A stretch of DNA of 64,000 nt, from positions 682,001 through 746,000 of the forward strand of contig OY756146.1 of NCBI GenBank assembly GCA_963576785.1, in the 5' to 3' direction. The DNA is from Chlorophyllum brunneum. Lineage: Eukaryota; Basidiomycota; Agaricomycetes; Agaricales; Agaricaceae. Both the position numbers and the translations under genes were made by a program. The notes under the pieces are model-generated. The model was not told the origin of the DNA, made no database searches, and saw nothing but the letters and a program-made list of their open reading frames with translations. Numbering within the stretch: the stretch's first letter is position 1; every line of letters starts with the position of its first letter. Below are positions 11,321 to 21,670 of this stretch, one piece after another.

Positions 11321-13743
11321 GATGATTGGTGCAAACCACTGGGGAAAAGGAAAACAAAAGGTTGAGGAGGAAGAGGACGTGAGCACCAGTGCAAACGGCG
11401 GGGGGACTTGGTGGGGATAGAGAGAAAGAATAAGGTACTTATATGACAAAAGAAGACAGAAGGGACGAACCGACATGGTGGCGAGTCACGATACAAACGT
11501 GATCAGTGCCCTTGTTGTGCGTGTTGGGCACGAGGCTGGAGGTAGTATCAGAATGTTCGTGACCGGCGAGTTACACACGACTTGCGATCTCCTGCAGGTG
11601 ATCCGGACGTGGCTTGGAGTCATTTCTCTTTGGTATGAGGGTTGTGCCGCTTACAACCTGAGCGGCCTGCGTAACAGCAACGCTGTGAGCGTCTTGGAAA
11701 GAATCACGACTTACTGGAACTGCTTTTGTCGGACAATGCCACCGTGGCACGAGGCCTTACCGTAAACCTAACTCAAAAGGGGATACTTCTCGAGGGCTGC
11801 CAGTAACCCAGAATGAAGGGTCGCAATGAATCTGCTCGAGTCCTGTGATGCTTGCACGATGAATCCAACAGCTGGGTGTCTATCGTGCCCCAACCATTCT
11901 ATGAACCCCGATATGTCCTGATAGTTGACTCAGTATACTCCGGGAGCAGAAGAAGTCCAGTCGAATCCATCCTCGCTCCTAATGAGACCAGGGTTCGGAA
12001 GAAGCCCAGGGCCGGAATAGCGGATGAGTGATGCATGTAACATTCACCTCTGAACTGTTTACCGCGAGTGCCGGGATAACACCCTTGGAATTCGTTGGAG
12101 ATCAAGGCTTGATCAATGTCGTTGAACAGGATGAGCAATCTTGGAATTAATTCCCAGGAAGTATAGATTGACTAATAGCAAAAAGTCTGTTACAATAGGC
12201 AGCTGGAGTACGGTGACTAATCCACAAGTTCCGTCTTAGGGTGATCCGAAATAATCAGGGGACGAAGGTCTTGCCCACCTTGAAACTTGCAAGACGTGAT
12301 GAAGTTCGGAGAGGACCTCGCAGCATCTTGACGTCCAGCCGAGTGTAAATTCGGAAGCTCGCCGAAAACAAGTTGGTTAGTTGTTTCGAATTCGCTCGGA
12401 ATTCCAGTGAGAGAAGGTCCGTATCACGCCGTTCCCGAAGGCGGTGTCAGCGACGGTTTCTGAGAGTAAGCGCAACATCAACAGGCGCAAAACACGAGGC
12501 ATACAATTCTTTGGCTCAAACATCACATACTCGGAGCACTTGGAGTACAGATAAAGTCTTCCAGGAGAAGATACTTAACTGTTATCAGCTGCTTTGGGGT
12601 TGGAATGTATTATTAAATTTATTATTGGTGAAGTAGACTGCGGAGACTGCCCGGAAGACACGGACCACTACGGACCGTAACAACCGTGATTAGAGGTTTG
12701 ATGGTAAGCTACGCTTTCGAAAGAAATCAAACAGAGGGCGCAGTGCGCATCAATAGACGCACGGACAGTCGAATTTAGGTGGAGATGTTTAAATCGCCCC
12801 TTGAGGGGAGATCTAAATGGACGACCTCTAGTTTCGAACGATGCAACGCCTGGTGTAAAATGGTTGCGTGGTATCAACGTTTGGGGGTCGCCGTCGTTTA
12901 TCATTCGAATCTTCCATGTGAATTATCACTATAGTCTAGAGCCACTCGAGCCATTCACGCACGGTGACGTCGTAGTAAAGCACTTCAGGCTCCGAAACCA
13001 AGTTCTCTTTGGACGTTTCGTTAAGATGACATGATCGGGCAGCTAGTGAGAACCGAATCGAGGTGTAGGTGTATATCGTACGGCCGTATCAGTCAGAAAG
13101 CCCAGATTTAACGTTCTCCAGGATCTCTTTCATGCCGCCAGCCACATAATGCCCTGAAACAAACAGGTCAAGTGATTCAAGAAATGTTACTCCGCCCTGA
13201 TCTTTCATGCTGACAATTGGAGTAATGACTGGAACCTTTTAGTTCTATGAAGCGTTCCCAAACATGCAACCGGGAAATTGTAGACTACATGCGTACAACA
13301 CACTTTCGAACAGTCCAAATGTGGACAGCTAGTGAGGCTTCTCCGAGGTCTTCTGAACTAATAAAGCGCTTGTGGGAGAGGATGTGGAGCTAGTTTATAT
13401 ATAATCCCGCATGAGTTCTTTCCACTCGTACACACGCCTTATCTTGAGGTCGATATCTTTTTGACTCCCTCACTGGAGACAAACGCTGAGCGATTTCAGG
13501 GCTGTCGCGCTCGTGACTGGCGCGCATTGTTTGTGTGACTGTTGTAGGGTCCACGTGATCGTCACGGAAATAAGTTGCCCTGCTCTGCCAACGTTCCAGC
13601 GTTGATCTTGTTTTTGTTCCTCTACATACAACACAACGCTCTGCAGTGCTCTCCGATATACCGCCCATATCTTCTTGCTTACATCCACAGACTTTTGTCG
13701 CCATTTTAGTTTATCTTCCCCAGTCTACCCATCTCGCTGTAGC
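11321..13743. other. Intergenic between divergent kinase and KEN-box genes
   Basis: About 2.4 kb with only short frames (the longest are about 100 codons). It must contain the kinase promoter at its left end and the promoter of the gene at 13744 at its right end. No repeat or RNA gene was recognised. Confidence 0.45.
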
Positions 13744-14657
13744 ATGGCTTCTCGGACCTTTATCGTCTTCCAGGATGTACCTACTGCTGAGGCTGTCAAA
13801 GCCAAGCCAGTTAGTTCTGGCGTTATGGCAACCCGCTCATCAGCTCGCTTGAACAACATTCTCCAAGGCTCTTCGACCTTGAACGAAGCCGCACCAGTTG
13901 ACAAGGAAAATGTTCATCCTGTCACTGGAGAGCATGCGGGGACAACTGCCACATCGAAGAAACGCAAGACAAACGTTCTCACGACAAAGCCATCCGCTCC
14001 TTTGGCTGTCAAGAAGGTGAAATCATCCAAGGCGACAAAAGATGCTCAGTCCGAGCCCAAGAAGCGTAAAGCGTCGTCGGAGGCTACGAAAAGCAAGACT
14101 ACCACGAAGAAGAGTGGGAAGGGTACCTCGCGCAAGTCTACCACAAAACGACTGGCACGGAAAGTATCCGGGCTTCCTCGTCTGGAGGAGGAAATGGATA
14201 TCAAGACCCGAGAACCCGAGGATAACACTCAGGCCACGATCGACTCTCGGTGCTATGACCTGACGGTCCGGCCCTTGGCTGATGTCTCGCAAGCTTATGA
14301 AGCTGTTGAGCCTACCCAGGACGCTCCAGCAACTCCACCAAGCAAAGCTAAGTTCCGCAAGGTGAGGTCCATCATACTCGGATATCTTTTCATCCAACTT
14401 AAACAATATCTTAGGGTGCCTCCGTGGAACCGGAAATCCGCGACTTTTTCTCTTCTTCGCAAACACTTGCATCACTCCCCTCTACCTCTACCGCTCGTGC
14501 CCCTTCCGCCGATCCTGTGGAAGGTCGCAAATTTTCAACACCAGAGCGAAAACAGATCTACGCCGCATTCACTTTTTCCTCGCCCTCTCCTACTAGCGAA
14601 CGATTCAAGTCCTCGTCGCAGTCGGGTAGCTGCATAGCTCCTTTGGAGTTAGCATGA
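13744..14657 (+). CDS. Lysine-rich nuclear-type protein with KEN box
   Basis: Two exons (13744-14361 and 14415-14657) encode 286 aa beginning MASRTFIVFQDVP. Residues about 53-58 read DKENVH, a textbook KEN box, the recognition signal for ubiquitination by APC/C-Cdh1. Residues ~70-145 are very rich in Lys, Ser and Thr, with several bipartite-like basic clusters (KKRK, KKVK, PKKRKAS) that look like nuclear localisation signals. A following segment, RCYDLTVRPLADVSQAYEAV, looks like a conserved short motif, and RLARKVSGL contains a loose RxxL. The second exon is Ser/Pro-rich with FSTPERKQIYAAF. No globular domain is recognised. A nuclear protein degraded at mitotic exit is inferred from motifs only. 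The continuous frame through the intron is rejected because the spliced frame stays open and ends cleanly. Confidence 0.75.
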
Positions 14658-15373
14658 CACACATCCATGAGATGACCCTGAGCGCCCATGCGGCCACAAT
14701 TTTCGGATACCCTACAAATTTGGGTCATAATCAAAACCATACAACCATACTCGTTCCTTGATACGAACACAGCAAATCTCTTTCATTTTTCTTGTTCAAC
14801 GACCGCGCATTACTACATTGCTATCAAGCTATGCCATCTTATGTCCTCGTCGCATTTCGCATGTCTGCTGTATTCATCAATGCGTTTTTTCTCTTGTACA
14901 CATTTTGCTTCTCGTCTCATCTCGTCAATTCAGACTACAGATACCAGCCCTGCATTCGTAACTTAGCATCTTGGGGACTCCTATTCCGCTTGCATATCTG
15001 GTCATCGAGTTCTTTTGATTTGTTTCTTACTTATAACCTATTATTTCTCGACCAAATTCTCCTATTCGATTGTAACTATTCTACCCCATCCGCAGTGTCA
15101 TCAATGCATTTGACTCGTTTTTCCATCAACCGGCAAATAATGTATTCCAAACCAGTGTCTTCCTCAGCGTGATGACTAAAAATAGTACGTGGTTCTGTAT
15201 TGTCGATATCCACAGCGCTTACACAAGTGTGGATAGAGAGGCCCCAACCTGTCGGGAACAGGAAGGATAAGAAGTTCAAGTGTCATGGGTGGTGCGATTT
15301 CAAACTCTTCTTTCCCTCTCAAACCCACTTGGAGGCTTGCTAAGCCTCTCTTCACCTTAATCAAGCTGCACGG
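14658..15373. other. Intergenic; promoter region of the NCS1 permease
   Basis: Pyrimidine-rich stretches on the + strand (TTTCATTTTTCTTG and similar, 14780-15060) are typical of the region between a fungal terminator and the next promoter. No gene is supported. Confidence 0.4.
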
Positions 15374-17981
15374 ATGAGTTTCTTACAGAAGATCGAAGTC
15401 CCTCATCCTCCTGGGCTGACTTACAGGCAACTTTTCTTGTCGGTGCGTAATCCTGTCCGCAGCATACTTTATATTTCATTATCGACGTGTTTGAGCAGAA
15501 TAATGACCTGACCCCTGTGCCGCGGGACAAGAGACAGTGGAGGGGCATCAATTTCATTGCCTTGTATGTTCGTTTTGTATCCCACTCCGCGCCCTCATGA
15601 CGCCATGTATCCCATAGCTGGATTGCGGATAGCTTCAATGTTAACACGTGCGTTATTCTTTACCCTAAGCCCAGGGCTTGTTATTGAGTATGTTTTATAG
15701 ATGGATGATCGTGTCGTCAATGGTCCAACTGGGACTTTCGTGGTGGCAAGCTTGGATATGTGTATGGCTTGGATACGGATTTTCTGCCCCATTTATCTGT
15801 TTAAACGCACGTCCTGGCGCTATGTACCACGTCACATTCCCTGTTGTTGCAAGAACTAGTTTTGGACTGTATGGGAGTTTATGGTGTACGTTTAATCGGG
15901 GGGTAATGGCTTGGTGCGTATCTTATCACTATGACGTGCGTTTGGGATTGAAAGGTTTTCGTCTCAGTATCTGGTATGGTGTGCAAGCGAGTATTGGTGG
16001 TGACTGCATGAAGGTCATGTTGAGGGCGATCTGGCCAAGTGTGAATGACATCCGTAGGTATGCTTCAACTTGAGGCTCTTGCGTTCACTGACTCAAGTTC
16101 TTATAGCTAATCACCTCCCCGAATCAGCTGGAACGACTACAAGAGACTTCATGTGCTTCTTCCTCTTCTGGCTGATCTCCCTTCCCGCTATATGGTTCCC
16201 GATCCATAAGGTGTCAGTACAACCTTTATGACGTCTTCCAACATCTTCCCCACACGAAATGTCATAATACTTATGCTTCTTGCCGTGTAGTCGGCACCTC
16301 TTTACCATCAAATCGATTGTGGCCCCTATCGCGGGCATCACTTTCTTCATTTGGTGTATCGTAAAAGCCAAGGGAGTCGGACCTATCGTTTCTCGGCCAA
16401 GCAATGTGCATGGTTCCGAGCTTGGTTGGAGCATGGTTGTCAGTCTCATGTCGTGCATCAGCAACATGGCCACTCTTGTGACGTGAGTATTTGAATTCGC
16501 AGTCAGAAGTTCGCTTCCGCCATTTCATATATACACCTGGAATAGACATTCGAGGTTCCGTTTCCTGTTTCCCGTTTCCTCTTCTCGTTTGCCTATCTAT
16601 TCCCCTTCGTCTTCTTTGACTTCATACCCTTGTGACCAGAAGGAGATCGAGTTTTAGATGTTACTGATCTTTTGTTTCCCCGCTTCGCCATTAGGAACGC
16701 TCCTGACTTTGCTTCCCGTGCGAAGTCACCCTCAGCAGCATTATGGCCTCAGTTCTGGTCCGTTCCTCTTGGGTTCTCCCTTGTCAGTTTCGTCGGCATC
16801 ATTGTCAGTTCGTCGTCGGAGACAATTTTCGGTGAAGCTATCTGGTCACCTATCGACCTCCTTAATCGGTTCCTCGATGATAACCAATCGAGTGCGACTA
16901 GGTTTGGGGTGTGGTTCATTGCTGCGTCGTTTATTATTGCTCAGGTGAGGCCTACCCCTTTTCACGTTCCCAGAACCTTCTGTGATCCATTCCCTTGCTA
17001 ATGATATTCATTACTTTATTTCAGCTCGGGTATGTTCCCCATCTAGCGCATCGTTTTACTTCATTGAAACACAACTGACTGTATGGGTTTTAATGGGGTC
17101 GATATAGAACGAACATTTCCGCCAACTCCATCAGTGCTGGGTGTGACCTCACGGCGTTGTTCCCTCGCTTCATTGTATGTGCCAGTGTCCGAAGCTGAAA
17201 TCTGTTTCTGTCCTCTAACACCATACATTGGATCTAGAACATCAGACGCGGGGGCTACATTGCTGCTATCGTTGGGCTATGCATACTTCCGTGGAATCTT
17301 CTGAAGAGCAGCAACCAATTCACATCGTATCTCTCCGCTTACTCTGTCTTCTTAAGTTCTATTGCTGGGGTCATGGTACGTTCTTGTCGAACGTGCCTCC
17401 CAAGGTTTTCACTCACCCTCTTATGTAGATCACTGAGTATTACGTCATTCGCAGAGGACGGTATCGCGTTGCAGATTTATACCACTCAAGGAAGGATGGC
17501 TGGTATTATTACACGTACGGAGTTAACTTTAGGTGAGTTTGATTACCTCTAGATATCTGGGCAATAAAATCTGATCCTGGCATCAGAGCATATGCTGCGT
17601 ACATCACCGGCATCCTTATCAATGTCGTCGGGTTCGCCGGGGCAAGTACGTATACTCCTCTTTGGGCCTTGGATCACATAGAATCACATCGCTGATAATA
17701 TTTCCATTGCAGCCGGAAGGAATGTCCCACTCGCTGCGACTCGTATCTATCAAATGTCCTTCTTCACAGGTTTTGGCATCTCGGCAGTGATCTATATTAT
17801 CCTCAACTTTCTTTTCCCTGTGTCCGGCTCTTCTATAAAGAACGTGTTCAGAGAAGTGGATCTTTCGGACTACCAAAAGAGCGAAGATGTGCAGGAAGTT
17901 GTAGGGGATGATGATACGTCGTCTGTTTCTTCCGGTGGAAAGAAGGCTAGGGGTACAGCAATGACGGTACAACCAGTATAA
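15374..17981 (+). CDS. NCS1 nucleobase/allantoin permease (Fur4/Dal4-like)
   Basis: Plasma-membrane symporter of the nucleobase:cation symporter-1 family, likely importing uracil, uridine or allantoin. Fourteen exons: 15374-15442, 15499-15563, 15618-15647, 15701-15913, 15968-16053, 16107-16212, 16291-16482, 16695-16944, 17025-17029, 17108-17174, 17238-17375, 17429-17532, 17587-17645 and 17713-17981. They sum to 1653 nt (550 aa) with all phases consistent. Family signatures are [63 protein letters not shown]-type helices, [14 protein letters not shown] and [16 protein letters not shown]. About 12 membrane helices are expected; the tail from ~510 is acidic and Ser-rich, as in endocytosed permeases. 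The start gives [21 protein letters not shown], matching the family's N-terminal linker. Exon 9 is only 5 nt and is required to form QLGTN. Substrate cannot be told from sequence alone. Confidence 0.93.
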
Positions 17982-18630
17982 CGTTCTGAGAAGGGATATA
18001 GTCGCCTTCGGATTCTCGCTTTATGGAACAAGAGGAGACTTCACCATGGTTTTAGGGGCAGGCAGGCAATGACTCTCGGCCATCCTGGGTGTAGCGTATC
18101 CCCTCCTTACCTGTCAATCTAACTTGCGTCGCACCTGATCGCCTTTCTTTTTTCGGAGGCAGGGAGAGCTGTTAGAAGGTTAGAGAGAGGGAGGTATAGG
18201 ATGTTTTGTGGATTGGAAAGACTCCTAAGTAGTAAGGTTCACGCCCGTTTTTGAAGCGACACAGGAGACTACAGGGGTTGGAGAGGATTCGGATATAGAA
18301 ACGAGGACCACTGGACGTCACGAAACTCTTACTCAAATCATAGCGAGAAAGTCAGTGGCGAAAACGACTCCAGGTTCTCCGATGTGGTGGTGTATGTTCA
18401 TACGGGCCCTACAAAGGGTTATGCCCTGGCTAGCTCCCAAAATGACTTCACCCGGGAAACACTTTAATAACAGGCGAACCTGGAGATCCGGGAAGGGATG
18501 TGGTAGGATGGTTGTTCATCATGTACGCTCCAACCACAAGGAGTATATTGCATATTAAACTAAGTTTACACTGCATCGTAGCAATATCCGATTATCTATT
18601 AGAAGTTCGATCAGAGTCGACAAGGGAATA
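17982..18630. other. Convergent 3' flanks, no gene
   Basis: This is the space between the ends of the permease (+) and the first glycoprotein copy (-). No frame of interest or repeat was seen. Confidence 0.45.
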
Positions 18631-20826
18631 TCAGTGAACGGATGCAAGTTCGATAGGGGGACCAGCGTTTGGAAGACCTTCATAGGCACCCTTACGGTCC
18701 AAGAACAGTGTCAAACGAGTGGTACCCGCGGTACCGGCCAAGTCATCCCCTCCATCTTGGTGGGTTTTATCCTTGCCTATGTCGATAAACGATTCATCCG
18801 AGCGGTGGACAGCACCCTCTTTGCGCAACAGGGATGCACCAACGACTACACGACCGACCGACGTATGATCGAGGACTTGTCTCATATACTCAAATTTGAG
18901 CATACGAGTAACAACGAGAACTGTTGCAACCAGGAATGATGGGACCCATATGGCCAACAAGACGAAGCCAGGAATGGCGAACTTCATATCGTACTCGATT
19001 GACCGGTGGTTCGGAGAGGCCAAGAGAGTCGAGTTTGTCACAGTACCAAGGACATTGTTGGCCATGATATCGGTCCAGACGATGTTTCGGAGATTTGCAT
19101 GACCGAAAACAGGATCCTTCTCCACAATCGACTGGTACTTTGCCTTCATGGCATAGTCAAGGGTACCCCTATAGTCAATGAAATTGTCATCGACCTCGTA
19201 AGTGGTTTGATATATTTTGTTCCAGGTAGCTGCATGTGCAGCCTGTGCCGAACCCGGAGGAAGGCCAAAACCAGATACTCCAGCCTCTCCTGCGGGTAGA
19301 TAGAGACCTTCGCTGCGCACCGTCCATATCGACGAATCATTCTCAAATCTATCATCCACTCTACCCCACATCAAATCAATGCTGCTGATGTTGTAATCCA
19401 TTTTCTCTACGCCCCAGAGTCTGGTATGGTTGGAGGGTCGACGGGTGATTCGGAGATTGTGGAGGTTGGATGTATCGTTTGTCGAAAAAGTAATCGTCTG
19501 GATGGACGCTCGGGTGGTACTCGCACACGCGTGAATGTCCTGCCTCCACTTGGAACCCTCACTAAAGTCCTTCTGATCTCCACCGTCTGTGCGCAAGGGC
19601 GGACCGAGGAAAGCACCGCAAGACACATGGACATTTGACACATTTGCACTGTCAGACCGTCCAAACCCTGCACATGTGACAGTGAGATCTTCGGCTGCAG
19701 TCCCATTCAGGTAGCTGAGGGGTAATGAGACGATATTTCCAAGCGATACTCCGTCCAGGCTAGAACCAGAGGTAAGATTCATTTCCAGTGGGTAACCCTT
19801 TCCTTCGAAGGATGAATTACGGGTTGCGTTTAGGTAGAGCATAGCGAAAAAGTCACTCAAGACGGCGCCTTTATACGCGTGTTGAGTGAGGTTAATATAT
19901 TGACCATCGCGGCTCAAGGTAGGATAGTCGGGAGTAAGCGCATAAAAGCCCCCATGGTCAGTAACGTTGTACGTCTCGATGGTAGCATCCGGTCCTTCCG
20001 TCAAATTATAGTCCGCCGTCAAGTTGGTATTGATGCATACCGTAAGGGGCTCAAGCCACAGGACATCCTGCGACCAAGTGCCACCATCAGCAACCACTGG
20101 CATGGTGTGATTCCAGAAACCAATACCCGGGTGGTCGGTAGACATGTCGACGATGAGACCTTCAATTGCGAAGATATCATCCCGCTGAATGAAAGACTGG
20201 ATGGTACCCATCACGCCAGAGCTACCTGAGAGGCTGACGTTACTTAGCTCTCCGTCAGGGTAGAAACGACGGTATTGCATCGAAAATGGACCGTGTTGTG
20301 TACTATTGAAGATGCGGACGGTGGAGGGTGTGTAAGTTGTGTTGTTTGAAGCGTCGCTGAGCACAGGGCAAGGAATAGGGAAGTCTGGGCCACAGCTACG
20401 CCCATACTGATACTTTGGGCGGTTCGGGGTTGTAGCGAGGCCGATGGAAGATGTATCAGGAAGGTATTCAGCTCGAAAGACGCGAGGGCTACCGGGAAAG
20501 CGTGGACCTTCGTGCAATCCAAGAGGGAGGACTACCCCTACCACCGCAACGAGTGCTGTGCTGAAGATGGCCAAGCGCGAGACGGTGGGTACGATAAATC
20601 CAACTGATCTGCGTGAGCTAGAATCAGAACGGAGGAGGGTTGGCCAGATCGACGAGTGAAGCGTTTGACTGATCGAACTCCAGGCCAGGGCGGGGTGGAC
20701 CTTCGGCATGAAGTATATTACGAGGAGGACGAGTGAGGCAGAGAGCGTCAGCTGGACAAACGTGATAACGGCATTGATGATGGTAGCCGCCTCTGCAACA
20801 GAAATTCGCGACAAAATGTAAACCAT
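18631..20826 (-). CDS. Expanded membrane glycoprotein family, copy 1
   Basis: Uninterrupted 731-residue frame from MVYILSRISVAEAATIINA. No known domain is recognised. Two hydrophobic segments lie at ~18-40 and ~83-104, separated by a conserved linker (SSISQTLHSSIWPTLLRSDS). Then follows a ~510-residue region with more than a dozen N-x-S/T sequons and conserved blocks (PLGLHEGP, SIGLATTPNR, GTWSQDVLWLEPLTVCINTN, SCGAFLGPP, HACASTTRASIQTITFST, DLMWGRVDDRF). A third hydrophobic segment at ~616-640 (FAIPGFVLLAIWVPSFLVA) precedes a ~90-residue tail with HTSVGRVVVGASLLR and TLFLDRKGAYEGLP. The likely topology is a large external domain between membrane anchors. The start was chosen by alignment with the five paralogues; an intron at 20831-20880 ends 4 nt before the ATG and removes the six upstream in-frame codons. 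Confidence 0.85.
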   Translation of the reverse strand: MVYILSRISVAEAATIINAVITFVQLTLSASLVLLVIYFMPKVHPALAWSSISQTLHSSIWPTLLRSDSSSRRSVGFIVPTVSRLAIFSTALVAVVGVVLPLGLHEGPRFPGSPRVFRAEYLPDTSSIGLATTPNRPKYQYGRSCGPDFPIPCPVLSDASNNTTYTPSTVRIFNSTQHGPFSMQYRRFYPDGELSNVSLSGSSGVMGTIQSFIQRDDIFAIEGLIVDMSTDHPGIGFWNHTMPVVADGGTWSQDVLWLEPLTVCINTNLTADYNLTEGPDATIETYNVTDHGGFYALTPDYPTLSRDGQYINLTQHAYKGAVLSDFFAMLYLNATRNSSFEGKGYPLEMNLTSGSSLDGVSLGNIVSLPLSYLNGTAAEDLTVTCAGFGRSDSANVSNVHVSCGAFLGPPLRTDGGDQKDFSEGSKWRQDIHACASTTRASIQTITFSTNDTSNLHNLRITRRPSNHTRLWGVEKMDYNISSIDLMWGRVDDRFENDSSIWTVRSEGLYLPAGEAGVSGFGLPPGSAQAAHAATWNKIYQTTYEVDDNFIDYRGTLDYAMKAKYQSIVEKDPVFGHANLRNIVWTDIMANNVLGTVTNSTLLASPNHRSIEYDMKFAIPGFVLLAIWVPSFLVATVLVVTRMLKFEYMRQVLDHTSVGRVVVGASLLRKEGAVHRSDESFIDIGKDKTHQDGGDDLAGTAGTTRLTLFLDRKGAYEGLPNAGPPIELASVH

Positions 20827-20880
20827 GTTTCTGCTATTGTGCATTAGGAACAGTGTCTTTGAGGCATTCGGGACACTTAC

Positions 20881-21670
20881 TGTGGACGCAGTGAACAGGT
20901 CGGTTGCCTGAGGGGCGAGGAGTTCCGATATGCTCTTATTTGCCAGCTCAGTGTATGTCAGGGATCAAGTCATGAACTCCTTCTGAGAGCCGATCTTTGT
21001 CGGTACAGCCCAAAAATGCGAGAAATCGGATCAAACATATCCATTGGGTCAGTTGGATTTGAGTCATGGTGGAGGGAAGTGATGAGGGGTACATCAAACA
21101 TACACATACACGTACAGGGTGTTGCCATGTTCAGACACAACTACACCAGCGTTTTGATAACAATCAATCAGTCTGACATTTACACGAGCTGATCTTTCGT
21201 ATTGATAGAGCCCGGAAGCAATGTGGGATTGTCGGGTCTGATCCGTTTATGGAAAAACCACTCTCGATACAAGATACAATGCGGGGAAGGTGATCTTGAA
21301 ATTAGCATGAATAACATTGACAATGGGACAATGGAGCAGGTTTCTTGACTGGAGGTGCACACATCAATAGCCGATTGTACCGGATTGATTTAAAAAGGTG
21401 GAAGAAGTGGTGATGGTGCACTTGGCACTTTCCCAGTGGGAATAGATGAATACGCAGACAGAAATAACCTTGACAGGAGTGGGACGGATCCTGACTCCTC
21501 AGTCAAAAGGAGAAGTAATTTGGCGTCACACAAAATTTTCTAGGGTATTATTGTGTATCGTAGAATAGGAAGAAAGTCCCAAAAGTCCATAATGTATCGG
21601 TACTTAGAGGGTAAGGGCACGTACCATCTTCTACTGACAACAAATAAGAAGTATTAAACGACAGCAAGGA
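20881..21670. other. Intergenic between copies 1 and 2
   Basis: Holds the 5' leader and promoter of copy 1 and the 3' flank of copy 2. No separate gene was recognised. Confidence 0.4.
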
